The notes below the pieces were generated by a model. It searched no databases and was not told where the DNA came from. It was given only the letters and a program-made list of their open reading frames with translations. A DNA stretch of 64,000 nt, taken from NCBI GenBank assembly GCA_039105265.1, contig JAPFFF010000001.1, positions 1,240,001 to 1,304,000 of the forward strand. Direction: 5' to 3'. The translations under genes and the position numbers were made by a program. Origin of the DNA: Tritrichomonas musculus. Lineage: Eukaryota; Parabasalia; Tritrichomonadida; Tritrichomonadidae. Below are positions 20,853-32,370 of the stretch, in pieces (positions within the stretch are counted from its first letter, which is position 1; each line of letters opens with the position of its first letter).

Positions 20853-22640
20853 TTAATGAGATTTGAATTTCAAGAATGTCAAACTATTCTTAATATTGAA
20901 TTTATTTTGGTAATGAATATGTTGAGGATGAAACGGATCCTTGTGATAGCAAGACTCATTGAACACATGATTAAAATGATACACGTTACTTTCATTCATA
21001 TTGTGATCGCTGTACCACACCTGAGCGAAGAACGGGTTAGTTTTAGCAATTGAGTCATAATTCCACGAATTAGAAGGCACGAAGCAGTGCGGGCACCAAT
21101 GTCCTCCCAGCAGAATCAATGTTGGACTTGCAAAGAAAGTTTTTCCGCAATGACCACATTTCCATTCAATTTTTGTGATGAGATCACCTTTTTTCATTGA
21201 ATTACTCATCACATCACCACCTCTAAATTTGGCAGCACTAACCAAATCTGCCAATTCAATTTGATTCAACGGTTTGCTTTCATCATAACCGTGATTCAGT
21301 CTATATTTAGAACCTTCTTCGTTTGATGTATTCATTATCAACGGCTTGAAATCACTCCAGGATCTCGGAAGTCTCAGATACTCATCAAAGGAGCCATAAA
21401 AAGCGGTTATTCTATCGGTCATGTTGTTATTAATCCAGTCGATTGTTCCCAACATTTTCTCACTTGCAACATGCTTCAGCATAACTTTAACCACTTTTCT
21501 CATCAACTTTTTGAAAGGTATATATTTGCCAATTCTATATATGAACAGAGTTTTATCACACATTTGCTTAAAGTAATCTTCAATGGGAATGTTTCCTCTG
21601 AATTCCAATATTTCTTCAAGTTTGTCGCTGTCCGTGAAATAATGTCCGTGGAAGTTCTTGGTCGATATCCAATGCGGTTCATAGGACTCGTGCATGGCTT
21701 CCAGTCCGATATTTTTGAAGATGAGATTATCGAACTCATAGTTGGTGATCCTGTAATTTTCACCCGAGCCGATGTTGTAGAACTTGTTCCAGAAATCTGC
21801 CGGAAGCTGGCCTTTCATGTCTTTAAGAACTAGATTAAGCATCAGTCTTCCGCTGTCTTCAACTGTCACCCATTCAATTCCGGTGTTCAGTGGCGTGTTA
21901 AACATGATTGGATCAATGTGGCTGAATAGCTTGGGATGTAAGATGCCAGTCTGTCTTAGTACTACCCAGCTTTTGATGCCACTTTCGACAAAAATTCGCT
22001 CGGCAATGACTTTTGACAAACCGTAATGATCATAGATTGATACTTTGATTGGATCGCCGGTCCTTCCCCAATGAACTGGATAGTTTCGGTTACCTGTCTC
22101 TGCTACTGAGCCAATAAAACACACTTTGACAGTATCTCGTCTTTTTTGTTCTAATAAGGATCTGACGATATATCGGGCTGCATTAATATTCGTCTTTTGG
22201 GTTAAATAGGGATAGATATCGGCTATTGGTGATACTAAACCACCAATATGAAGTACATAATCTGAGTTTTCAACACCTTTGTAGACATCATTATAATGAT
22301 TAAAATCTCCCCATACAATTTCGAAGTTATCTTCGCCATATTTTTTCAGATATTGCTGGATAATTCTTCGATTTTGTCTGGATGGAAGAAGTAGTAGCTT
22401 AATTTTGAATTTATCTAAATGCTTAACAAATTCATTTAACGTTGATTGTCCCATGACACCTGTGCCACCTGTAATGAAAACAGTTTTGATACTCTGGTTT
22501 TGGTTTTGGAAACTTGAATTATTAACTAATATTGCTTGCTGTTTACTTTGAGTTATGTTGACTGATGAGCCAGTGAATCCTTTATTAAGACAACTTGACT
22601 TCTTTGAGAGAAAGGCTAGAGAAATCAGTAAAAAGTACAT
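20853..22640 (-). CDS. NAD-dependent epimerase/dehydratase (extended SDR) with C-terminal zinc ribbon
   Basis: A 595-residue protein. The first ~16 residues are hydrophobic and may be a signal peptide or anchor. The Rossmann motif GGTGVMGQ is at 58-65 and the catalytic YxxxK in YDHYGLSK near 202-208. Substrate-domain features follow (VLRQTGILHP, YNIGSGENYRITNYEFDNL). Residues ~490-520 carry CGHC...CPHC, a zinc ribbon that is not part of a standard epimerase. The region upstream of it (~430-480) is unassigned. SDR enzymes of this extended type act on nucleotide sugars or related hydroxy compounds; the substrate here is unknown. Bacterial origin is likely from the family distribution and the higher GC. 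Standing alone, it gives no pathway clue. Confidence 0.82.
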   Translation of the reverse strand: MYFLLISLAFLSKKSSCLNKGFTGSSVNITQSKQQAILVNNSSFQNQNQSIKTVFITGGTGVMGQSTLNEFVKHLDKFKIKLLLLPSRQNRRIIQQYLKKYGEDNFEIVWGDFNHYNDVYKGVENSDYVLHIGGLVSPIADIYPYLTQKTNINAARYIVRSLLEQKRRDTVKVCFIGSVAETGNRNYPVHWGRTGDPIKVSIYDHYGLSKVIAERIFVESGIKSWVVLRQTGILHPKLFSHIDPIMFNTPLNTGIEWVTVEDSGRLMLNLVLKDMKGQLPADFWNKFYNIGSGENYRITNYEFDNLIFKNIGLEAMHESYEPHWISTKNFHGHYFTDSDKLEEILEFRGNIPIEDYFKQMCDKTLFIYRIGKYIPFKKLMRKVVKVMLKHVASEKMLGTIDWINNNMTDRITAFYGSFDEYLRLPRSWSDFKPLIMNTSNEEGSKYRLNHGYDESKPLNQIELADLVSAAKFRGGDVMSNSMKKGDLITKIEWKCGHCGKTFFASPTLILLGGHWCPHCFVPSNSWNYDSIAKTNPFFAQVWYSDHNMNESNVYHFNHVFNESCYHKDPFHPQHIHYQNKFNIKNSLTFLKFKSH

Positions 22641-23897
22641 TTCTCTGAAAAGAGAAAAAGGAAATAAAAAATAATTAAAAAACCGTAACTATTTTATTGA
22701 AAATATATCTTTAGTATTTTGAAAAAGTTATCAATAATCTAATAATATGATTCAATTGAGTATAAAAATTATGTAATTTGAAATATTTCTATATATTTGA
22801 AAAAGTTCATTTTTTGAATAAGTCATTTCCTCTCAAACGATATGACTCTCAAAAAGTGAATACGATGCTTTGAATTTTTTTGTAACTGTTAATTAACAAT
22901 AAAAGGTCAAAAAATTCAGAAGATATACTCTTAACAAAATGTAATAGAATTTTTTTTTACAAACGAAGATGAAACTTACAAGGAAATACTTTATTACATT
23001 AAATTTTTACAAAATAATTAACTTTTAAATTTTTTAAAAAATTAAAATAAAATAAACTTTTTCAAAGTGATTATCGCATAAAATTTTATTTATAAAAATT
23101 AATTTACTAAATCAATTTCCAAATATTTTTTTTAAATTATTTATAAAATACATTTTTATCAAGTTATTTATTATATTTCTTATTATAAGATCAAAAATAT
23201 TTTATAATAGTTATTTGATTTTACTCCATATCAATAACATTATAAATATTCGGTATTTAATCAATAATTTAATGAATAAAATATGATTTAAAATAAGATT
23301 GATTTGATATTTATACATAATAAATCTTCATATTTGCATATTTTTTTTAATTTCATCAAAAATGTTTATATTGATGGAAGACAAGATCTTAAAGGCTTTA
23401 AGATACCAAATAAATCAATACTATATCTTTTTTGGTTTAATAATATGAAAAAGAAAAAACAATTTATATATAATTAAAAAGATAATAAAACTTAATATGA
23501 ATATTATTTTCTTAAAAAACGTTTTTATTTAATTATCTTACACAGTGTTTATTGATTTGGAAATTTGAAATTTCAGGATTTTTTGTTAAAAAAATGTAAC
23601 CATATTTTTGATAAAAGTTTATAATATTATTAAGTACTTAATATTTCATTAAAATTTGTGTAAAAGAGGTTTTTTATAAACATATAGTCCAAAAATAAAA
23701 ACAAAAACTTTTTCTATATCCTAATAAATTTAAGAAATTTCGTAAATACTTTGGAAATTCCCAATTTCCAAAATAACAATCACTGCTATATGTAATTTTT
23801 CCTAGTTCTTTTAAAATTGATTGACTCTCATTTAAATAATTATTTAAAAGTTTAAAAATAACGTAAAATATTTTTATTTAATACATATGATAATGAA
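22641..23897. other. intergenic spacer
   Basis: Very AT-rich. GAAAAAGTT motifs at about 22720 and 22799 precede the epimerase on its coding side. No gene recognised. Confidence 0.5.
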
Positions 23898-26536
23898 TTA
23901 GGCCAATCCAAAGTCATTGCAGTCGATTGCATATAAAAGTTTTGATTCAAATATTTCTTTGTTTTGATAAATTGGTATATCAATTTTGTTGAAGCATGTG
24001 TGTGAAATTGGTAATCTATTTAAGCTTTTTTCTGTAAAATTGAGTGTGAAAGATTGTTCATATTTTGTCCAATATCTGAATCCTTCGAATGGAACGATTG
24101 GTAAACCTGTGACGAATTTTAGCAACTTCTTAAGATTTGCTTGAGACCATTTTGAAATGATTTCGAAGAATTCGTCATATTTTTCTTTATTATTATGTTT
24201 TGTATTCTCTTTCCAGTCTTCAATATCTATGTTTTCTTTTCCATTGACCAATTCTTTGATTTCTTCAGGTTTGAATTTGTTAATGTTATCTAAATCCATA
24301 ATACTTCTGAAACCTTTTATTATGCAATCAATTGCTTCTTTATTTTGTTTAATTAATTTCTTCACAATCATTAAATTGAGAAATTTGTCTTTATTTTCAT
24401 TTGTTAATTCGATATTTTTACCATTTTCACAAAGTTCTTCATCATTAGTATCAACAAAAGTCATCATTAAGTCGTTTACATCGTTTTCTGATATCCATTT
24501 CAATGACCGGTAAATTTCACTATCATAATCATTCATATCTTCTAATGTAATTTTTTCATTCATTATTTTTTTCCAGATGAAAGATGACAATTTTAATCCA
24601 ATTATTTTTTTGTTTGTAATTGTAAGAGCGATAAATTTACCTATGAATTCATACATCAATTGATTATCACAAATTGGATTAAATGTTAATGATGTTCCAT
24701 TTGGTGTTGTGATAAATGCATTGGTCTAAATAATTTCATCAGAAACATTTGTGAACCAGTCTTTGGCTAAACCGCCTTCATCCTGTCCTTTTTCGGAAAT
24801 ATAATGAATTCGAATTAAAACTTTTTTCATATCTTTTTGAATAAGCAAATTCATTGATTCTTCTAAAAGTCTTTTTCTATTGATTTCATATCTCCATGTT
24901 GAAAGTGAAAAATTTAAGAAAATCTGAATTTTTGTTCCTAAGTCAATTAATTCTTTTAAGTTGAATTTTTCATAAATACATGTGGCCATTTTTAATTTGA
25001 TATTGGATAATAATGATTTAATATTTGTTATGTGTTTTTCATCTTTCAGAATATTTATTATTTCAGTAGTTGGTGTCAATTCAATCAATGAATCTGCTGC
25101 ATTATTGTAACAACTTTTGTCAATTAAACACATAATTAATTCTATTTTTATTTTATCATTATTTGAGTATTTTTGGAAAATATTGATTCCAAATAATTTT
25201 CTGTCTCCTTTTGATAAATACACATATTTTTCAATGAAATTGAGGAAATCTTCTTTGTTTGCTTCAACCAATTGTTTATTTTCATTTTCATTAAAGAATC
25301 CTTTGGAAATCAATCTTTTCGTGAAGCTATATCTTGTATTTGTTACTTTTTTTAGATCAACATTTAGTTTTATGCTTGCAATGTATAAAAAGTCCCCCTT
25401 ATCATCATTTTCAAATTTATAACCAAATTTCTTGTAAACTATATTTAAAATGCGAATCAATAAAAAGTTTCTTGAGTCATATATATCTACTTTTGACATG
25501 ATGGAATCAAAAATCCTTTGTGGAATTTTTTCGCTTATTTAATTCAAATAAACCAAGATCAAAATAGCAAAACTGTTTGGTGACATTGTATTTTGAAATT
25601 TTTCTATTTCTTTCAATGTTACTTTATTAGCAAATAACAAATAAACGAGTGAGCATAAGTTTTTGATTTTAATTGAGTAAGGATCAAAATTGAGTAAATT
25701 TTTGGCTGTTAATTGATACCTAATCAAATACATCATGTCTAATGTAAGATACTCTGGAAATTGAAATTTTGAGACATCATATTTAACTTTAATTAAAGGA
25801 TTTTCGCTGAATATTTGTACAGCAGCATTGAATAAGTAAGGATCATTTTCAACATCGATTGTAAATTTATCAATTTCTTGTCCTGAAATATAGGAAATCC
25901 AAAATGTGTATGATCGGTAATCATCCCTATTTTTCATTAATTCATTGTATTTTGCTTTTAATTCATTGTATTTTTTGTTATATTCTTCACTGTTTTCTAT
26001 TGATTTTGTTTTAATCTTATCATTAATACTCTTTTCGTTTATTATCATATCTTTGTTAAAGCATTTTTGGTCACCTTTTTTAAGAACATAAAACGCTATG
26101 AATTTAGATATCTCATTTCCGTTATAATCGATTAAAATTTTCTCATCTTCATAGCACAATTTCCATGCTTGATTATAAATTTTTTTTCTTAAATACGAAA
26201 GCTCTGAGGATGAACAAAACAATGCTAATGCATATTGGTATTGTGAAGTAAACTCTCCTCTATCTGATAAAGCTTGAACTGCATTTAATAATGATTCATT
26301 TGAGTTGCAATTGATAAGTTATTTCGTAAATAATGTATCAATAATCATGTTATCTCCATTTTGTTCTTTAAATTCATTCAATTTGTCTATTGTGCTGATA
26401 ATGAATTCTTGTGAATAATTTTCTAATATTCTGGCTTCAATTAAAGACTTGGCAATTTGCTCTAACGTATTTATAAATGAAATGAATATTTTGTTAAATA
26501 TTCAATTGTATTGAATTTGAATAGTAATTCTGTCAT
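23898..26536 (-). pseudogene. HECT-type E3 ubiquitin ligase, interrupted
   Basis: One long reading register on the minus strand encodes a HECT ligase. From 24850 it reads IHYISEKGQDEGGLAKDWF (HECT N-lobe start). Later come MYEFIGKFIALTITNKKIIG and LNRLPISHTCFNKIDIPIYQ, the C-lobe with the catalytic Cys, ending ...CNDFGLA. The register is broken by three in-frame stops: TAA 26321-26319, TAA 25541-25539 and TAG 24728-24726. There is also one frameshift near 26480, just after a plausible start at 26536 (MTELLFKFNTIEYLTKYSFH). There are no other frameshifts over 2.4 kb, so decay is recent. Before inactivation it would have transferred ubiquitin through the HTCFN cysteine. Confidence 0.8.
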
Positions 26537-26831
26537 GAAGTTTTGAAAAATTTTTAGACTCTATTATTATTGAATGCCGCCCTTTTCACAAGCCTGTTTA
26601 TTTACAATTTTTTAAGAATTTATAATTGGCGGTATTCAAATTATTCAATAATATTCTGCCTTCAATTATATTTATTCAGTAAATGGCGTGAATACCTGAA
26701 TATTCTTTTTCTTTCTTTCTTTCTCATATTCATCGTAGCAAAATTTTCATTGTTAATTTAATCTGTTTTCTTTTGGAATAAAATAAAAAAAAAAAAAAAA
26801 AAAAAAAAAATTAGTATCGCAAACTCTCTAT

Positions 26832-27314
26832 TTATTTATATATCTTGTACATGAAGAGTAAATCAGAATATCCAAGGCCATCATTGTCATCTTTATTGTT
26901 GTTGTTTTCATTATGTTCTGCATTGTTGTTGTTGTTGTTTGCTTCAATGTCTTCGCCGAGGTTGTTTTGGATGATTAGAAAGATGACAGCCAATTCTTCT
27001 GGAATGCTCACTTCTTGTCCAATCGATTTCAGAAGAATGTTGAATACTTCGACAACTTTGCGTGCTTTGTTACTTTCTTGGATATTATTCAATTCGATTT
27101 CATATTGTCCAATTCCCTTGTCTACGTGATATTGTTCATCAATTTTCTTTGAGATGACACGTGCTTTGTTGATTGTTGTGTTGATTGTGATTCTTGTTTC
27201 TTTCAATACTTGAATGTGATTATCGCTTTGTTCTTCTTCTTTCATGCTGACGATGATCTTGAATTCTCTTGAATCATCGAAATTAATTAATCTCAACAAT
27301 TTGGTAAGATTCAT
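26832..27314 (-). CDS. hypothetical protein with Asn-rich tail
   Basis: A 160-residue frame I do not recognise. The first ~120 residues look like a compact helical domain (MNLTKLLRLINFDDSREFKI, VVEVFNILLKSIGQEVSIPE). Residues ~125-145 are an Asn run, and the end is YSDLLFMYKIYK. A pure A tract (26785-26810) lies just past its stop on the plus strand, that is, poly-T in the direction of transcription. It shares orientation with the HECT relic 300 bp downstream and could once have been part of the same locus; I cannot show that. Confidence 0.5.
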   Translation of the reverse strand: MNLTKLLRLINFDDSREFKIIVSMKEEEQSDNHIQVLKETRITINTTINKARVISKKIDEQYHVDKGIGQYEIELNNIQESNKARKVVEVFNILLKSIGQEVSIPEELAVIFLIIQNNLGEDIEANNNNNNAEHNENNNNKDDNDGLGYSDLLFMYKIYK

Positions 27315-27627
27315 TATATTATTATGACATCAATAACATACCATTTCACATCATTCAAAAATCACATTCAATTTGATATAAAAATTTTACAAAAATTTTC
27401 AATTCAATTTTTCTTACAAAATTTTTCCAAATGAATGCTTCAATTTATCTCAATTCTACAGAAAAGATGTAAAAAAATGTAGAAAGAAGAAAACTATTGG
27501 AATCATATTGAATTAATTAAATTTTATAAAATGCGATACAAAGAAATATTTTGATGAAATAAAGATATTAAAATAAATTTCCATATTTTAAAAATATTAA
27601 CATAAGTTCCAAATAGAAATTGAAAGA
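27315..27627. other. divergent intergenic region
   Basis: AT-rich region between two divergent genes, presumably holding both promoters. No clear motif. Confidence 0.4.
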
Positions 27628-28698
27628 ATGAAACAAAATGATGAAATGAAAACAAAAGAAGAAAAAGAAAACCTTCAAAAACTTGAAAAGAAAATCAAAA
27701 CAATTTCAAAATCAAAAATAGATTCAGATGAAGACGTTGATTCATTAATAAAAGAAAAAGAAAAATTAGAAAAATGTTATGAAAAACAAAAAATGGATCG
27801 TTTAAAAGAAATCATATTATTTACTAGAGAAACAGCCTTGTATCTAGCTGCTATTTTCAATAAAAAGAATTATTACAGCATTATGGAAAAATTTAAAGAA
27901 TTGATTGAAGAAGGATATAATCTTTATGAAAACGTAGAATATGAAGAGATTATTAACCAAATTACTAATCAACTTAAATGTTACATTTGTCCACGATGTT
28001 TTGAAGAAGTTTATGCAAAACCAAATATATACGGTAGAACAAATATCATTGAATGTCCAGCTTGCCATTTTGAATTTTGTTCATGTTGCTATCGCTCACT
28101 ACAAGAACATCAAAATAATTTATATTTTGATGAAGATGATGATTATTGCTACAATGTTTTTAATAACAATTCACAATATAATCAGCATGAATCAAAACAG
28201 ATTTCATTCTTTATTTGGCCAATGAGTTATGAAAAAAGCAAAATTTGTTCGTCTTGGAAAAAGTTTTCTGAACAATACTTCGATCAGAAACAAAAATATG
28301 ATAAAATTCACTTTGATTTCATGATCAACAAAGATGAAAAACAAGCAGAAGGAACTAGATTAGTATCATTATCAAAATTATGTGTTAGAACAAGAATTGC
28401 GAGAGTTTTATTACATGACATTCCAGATAGAAATGAAGTTAAAAACAAAACTTTAACAATCTTGAATACAGCTTTAATGGCTCAATCAATCATTTCATCA
28501 GCCTATCCTGCATTATTTTATATCATTGATGATCCTGTTGAATCACATTTATTAACGGAAAAAATGCAATTACTTATAAATGAGACAGATTCATTTATTG
28601 AATCAATATATCATCCTGAACAATCATCTGATGAATTACAGCAAAAACAACACACTTTACAAAAATTAATCAATGATCATTTTATAATTATCAAATGA
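27628..28698 (+). CDS. IBR/RBR-like zinc-binding protein
   Basis: A 356-residue protein. Residues 1-60 are charged and probably coiled coil. Residues ~118-161 form an IBR-like zinc module: CYICPRC (C118, C121, C124), then ECPACHFEFCSCC (C143, C146, C151, C153, C154) and a nearby H161. The CPxCxFxFCxxC signature is typical of in-between-RING domains in RBR ubiquitin ligases such as Ariadne. I see no convincing RING1 or Rcat, so this may be a reduced relative. The C-terminal ~190 residues are helical and unassigned. A role in ubiquitin transfer is inference. Confidence 0.65.
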   Translation: MKQNDEMKTKEEKENLQKLEKKIKTISKSKIDSDEDVDSLIKEKEKLEKCYEKQKMDRLKEIILFTRETALYLAAIFNKKNYYSIMEKFKELIEEGYNLYENVEYEEIINQITNQLKCYICPRCFEEVYAKPNIYGRTNIIECPACHFEFCSCCYRSLQEHQNNLYFDEDDDYCYNVFNNNSQYNQHESKQISFFIWPMSYEKSKICSSWKKFSEQYFDQKQKYDKIHFDFMINKDEKQAEGTRLVSLSKLCVRTRIARVLLHDIPDRNEVKNKTLTILNTALMAQSIISSAYPALFYIIDDPVESHLLTEKMQLLINETDSFIESIYHPEQSSDELQQKQHTLQKLINDHFIIIK

Positions 28699-29007
28699 AA
28701 GCCAAAATAAAAAAAGTTATTGTATTTAATATCAAATTTAAAATTCATTATCATAAAATATTTCTTAATTTATTTTCCATTTTCTGATAAATACCCTAAT
28801 AAGTAAGTCACTTCGCAAACGACTTCAGTTTTCCAGAAATAAAAAAAAACTGAACTTTTATATAATTTGGTAAATAACATGCTTATACTAAATAATCAAT
28901 GAAATCTATCTGTCCACTAAAAAATAAAAATAAAAATAAAAAAAATAACATTGATGCAACTTTATCTTCAATTTAATATGCATGTTCATATTTAAATGTT
29001 TAATAAA

Positions 29008-29110
29008 TTAATGTGTGCTTAGATAGTCAAGATAAGCAGAGATTTCTTCTTGATTGGCACCGAATTTTCTTTGTAGTTCTTCCGATTTCATCTCTTCAAC
29101 AATTTCAGTA
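29008..29110 (-). pseudogene. orphan 3' end of an unknown coding region
   Basis: Minus-strand codons read TEIVEEMKSEELQRKFGANQ then EEISAYLDYLSTH and stop at 29010-29008. It looks like the helical C-terminus of a protein. The plus-strand HECT fragment begins at 29113, so the rest of this gene has been replaced. Family unknown. Confidence 0.4.
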
Positions 29111-29112
29111 AA

Positions 29113-29410
29113 AAAAATTGGATTAAAATTGTCATCTTTCATCTGGAAAAAAATAATGAATGAAAAAATAACATTAGAAGATATGAATGATTATGACAGT
29201 GAAATTTACCGGTCATTGAAATGGATATCAGAAAACGATGTAAACGACTTAATGATGACTTTTGTTGATACTAATGATGAAGAACTTTGTGAAAATGGTA
29301 AAAATATCGAATTAACAAATGAAAATAAAGAAAAATTTATCAATTTAATGATTGAGAAGAAATTAATTAAACAAAATAAAGAAGCAATTGATAGCATAAT
29401 AAAAGGTTTC
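29113..29410 (+). pseudogene. inverted copy of a HECT ligase segment
   Basis: 298 bp nearly identical to the complement of 24309-24606 in the HECT relic. It encodes the same stretch (LSSFIWKKIMNEKITLEDMN ... NDLMMTFVDTNDEELCENGK), with five residue changes (D/E, L/I, V/E, C/S and a flanking change). The match ends abruptly on both sides. There is no start or domain completeness, so it is a dispersed gene fragment. Confidence 0.8.
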
Positions 29411-30112
29411 CTTTTTAAAATCAATAATCATTTTTAACTAGCCTATAAACTTTTAAGAGTGCTCAATTTCAATAAATGAGAAATTATCATGTTTTTTAAC
29501 TTTGGACTGATCTATTGATTTTTAAAAGGAAATAGGTACAATTCTCATATATTAAATATTGAGGAGGAGAACGTTAAAAATTTGTGAAAATGCACCTCTC
29601 AGAAAAAGTTTATTTTTGAATGTGTGTCAAATTTGAAATTCTGAGTTTTATATTTTATATAATAATTTTCAATTGTATAAATTTGTAAATAATATTTTTT
29701 ATAAGACATGTCTTTTCTTTTTCATAAAGTGTCAAAAAAATTTGCGGTTTCTAAACGTATTGGAATTGTACCTTAATATAATTGAAGAAAGAAAATATAT
29801 TTAAAATTCTCTTAAATGATACTTTTCAGATTTATATTTATGTTTATATTTTTAGAATAACAGAAACTTGTAACTGGACTTCAACGAGAAGAGCTCCAAA
29901 CTGACCAGCAAGCAAAAGCTAATGAAAAACGAAATTGAACAATGAATTCTCAAGATCGAAGCTTTCGAATATCAACATCGTAATGATTAAAAATCATCAA
30001 TTTAACTGTAAATTTTCACATATCAAAATGAATTTTTTTTTTTACATATCACTGTTTATTTAAATTGTATAAAAATATATAGTTAAAGAACTTCAACTGG
30101 CTTATTTATTAA
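29411..30112. other. intergenic spacer with a stray coding-like scrap
   Basis: Mostly AT-rich. At about 29862-29940 the plus strand reads QKLVTGLQREELQTDQQAKA before a stop, a charged helical scrap of unknown origin without a start codon. Confidence 0.4.
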
Positions 30113-31378
30113 CTAATAAATATTAGAATAAGGATTACGAGTATTTCCATTTGGATTTCTATTGTAAGGACTGACTGTATTATCAAGATTCTGATAACTT
30201 TGATTGTCACTATTTTCTGTAATGATTGAATTGACAGTGTAAGAAGACTCTAAATTGCCAATTGGCCGATCATCAACAGGGACGCTTTTCGCCCAAAATA
30301 CAGACAAAAAGAGAATCATTGACAAGGTTTGGCAGACAACGAAAACAACAACCGTCAACAAAAACGCCAAATTTGATATAAAATCATAATCATCAGTCAA
30401 TGAAATAACACTGTAAGCTACAGGACAAGCTAACAAAACACCAATCATATAAAAGGCCAATCCAAGCTTCACCAAATTACGAACTGGAGGCAAAAAAATG
30501 ACAATCAAACCGAAAATCAAAAGAAAAATGGATGCAAGAATCGAAAAAATTCCACCGACACAAATTATCATCATAGGAAACATTCCAACTAGACAGATAA
30601 TTGGAATTATCAACAAGGAAAACGTGCAACACGTTGGATTCTCTCTTTTCTTATGGAGATATTTAATAAACGAATAGGAAAGAATGAAAATCAAACTAAA
30701 AATAATCGTGCAAACAGAAATTAATGATAGTTCATTATCTAAGACAACGCTGTCTTCATTTTTCATATTTGTGATATATTCATTGTGATTCTGCAGTCGT
30801 AGAATCAAATAGGAATCAATATCTTGGATGAGGTATGTGAAGAGGATGAAGATGAGAAGATAATTAAATGAATTATTTTGAAACCTGCTTTTAAGGCAGC
30901 AATTGGCCATTATAAATAATAATATATAAAAGAAAGTTAAACACGAATAGATAAAAGTGAAATTTGACAAACTTTGAAGTCGATAATCTAAACTATTACG
31001 ACCATTTGCGATTCTTAGCTCAATTGTAACCCTAAAATCTTGATTACACGTGAAAAAATATGGTGTTAAAATACCTTTGGATGATATTCGTCCTTCAATT
31101 TCAGTTTCAGATGTAAGATAATATTGGATCCTTGACAAATTATAGTCTCCGGAGCAATAAATTGAATAATATCTTTTATTTTCTATTTCTTTCATTTCAC
31201 TTTGGGTTGCAAGCCCAAAAACCATGTCATATCCTACAGCTGTAGATATAATTTTATAATAATAAGTTGCATCTTCATTAAATCCATACTTTAACTTAGA
31301 TGCTTTCTTTAAATACGAACCAGAATCATCATAAAAATCTCTTTTGAAATAAAATAGAAGCAATAAAACATAAAACAT
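30113..31378 (-). CDS. seven-transmembrane protein, GOST / rhodopsin-like (GpcrRhopsn4-type)
   Basis: A 421-residue protein. A short hydrophobic N-terminus (~1-10) may be a signal. Residues ~20-138 form an extracellular or lumenal domain (YYLTSETEIEGRISSKGILT, FFTCNQDFRVTIELRIANGR). Seven hydrophobic segments follow at about 141-161, 172-193, 217-238, 252-274, 276-297, 303-325 and 335-362, then a polar Asn/Ser/Pro-rich tail. A soluble domain before seven helices is the arrangement of GOST and GPR180/TMEM145-like proteins. My family call rests on this layout and the 'kGil..yF..n..frv.i' stretch. Trafficking or sensing would be the usual roles. Confidence 0.6.
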   Translation of the reverse strand: MFYVLLLLFYFKRDFYDDSGSYLKKASKLKYGFNEDATYYYKIISTAVGYDMVFGLATQSEMKEIENKRYYSIYCSGDYNLSRIQYYLTSETEIEGRISSKGILTPYFFTCNQDFRVTIELRIANGRNSLDYRLQSLSNFTFIYSCLTFFYILLFIMANCCLKSRFQNNSFNYLLIFILFTYLIQDIDSYLILRLQNHNEYITNMKNEDSVVLDNELSLISVCTIIFSLIFILSYSFIKYLHKKRENPTCCTFSLLIIPIICLVGMFPMMIICVGGIFSILASIFLLIFGLIVIFLPPVRNLVKLGLAFYMIGVLLACPVAYSVISLTDDYDFISNLAFLLTVVVFVVCQTLSMILFLSVFWAKSVPVDDRPIGNLESSYTVNSIITENSDNQSYQNLDNTVSPYNRNPNGNTRNPYSNIY

Positions 31379-31603
31379 TTTTAATACTCAAAATTTATCA
31401 AAAATTCAAGAGATTTAACGGCCATTTTTAACGTATATATTTTTTGAATTAATAAATCATTCAGTGCTGAAATGTATTTATTCAAAAAGAAGTATAATTG
31501 CATTTCAAATAAATTAAAGATTTTTTTTATTATTATTTCAAGTCATGTTATTTTGATAATCGATATAATCAGATTTTCCATATTTTTTTTTTAAACACAA
31601 AAA

Positions 31604-32300
31604 ATGATCGTTTATTCAAAATTTTTATATGTTATCATAACATCATTTATTTTATTATTTGAGCATCAAAAAAAGTGTCGCAGTCTTCCAAACAAAACCC
31701 ATATGCAAACAATATTGCAAGAAGGAATCCGATATTCAATCGACGAAACAGAAAACACAGCAAGTGTCATTAAATGCGTTTCATATAAACCTAATGTAAT
31801 TATTCAACGCACTATCAAGTATGAATCGAAAGAATACATTGTTACAAGCATTGCTGAACTTCGAACAATCGAACAAAATGCATTTTACACTTCAAAACTC
31901 GAAAGCATTAATAATCCAGCACACGTTACACAAATCAGCCAGTATACTTTTTTTGCATGTTATGAACTTGTCCGAGTTGATTTCGAAAAATTGAAAAATT
32001 TGCATTCGCAAAATCAACGCTCCAAAGCATCACCATTCCAGCGAGTGTTGTTGAATTGGAAGAAGGATGGTGCTCAGGAACAGAGGATTTGAATCATATC
32101 GATGTTGAATTGGGAAATAAACGGAACTTGTGTATTGATTGAAAATACATCATCGGCAAGTCTGACATTGAAAGCGAAGACTATGATACGCTCATCATGT
32201 GGAGGCGAGACAATTTCACTGCTAAATTTCGAAGAACGATTAAAATAATATGCATTTTCATATTCGAAACTTCAGGCGATTTTTATTCCATCTGGTCAGA
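31604..32300 (+). pseudogene. BspA-like leucine-rich-repeat protein, broken
   Basis: Starts with a signal-like segment (MIVYSKFLYVIITSFILLFE). BspA/LRR_5-type repeats follow: IEQNAFYTSKLESINNPAHV and TQISQYTFFACYELVRV. Around 31985 the frame shifts. In the new frame the repeat continues as KIEKFAFAKSTLQSITIPAS, then DVELGNKRNLCID, a stop, and KYIIGKSDIESEDYDTLIMW. So there is one frameshift and one in-frame stop, with the tail fading near 32300. Intact relatives form a large trichomonad surface family resembling bacterial BspA adhesins. Confidence 0.75.
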
Positions 32301-32370
32301 GTTTTTTTTTTACTTATGTAAATAAATAAATAAATAAATAATAATTTAAAATGTTGCTAGTTTAGTAAAG

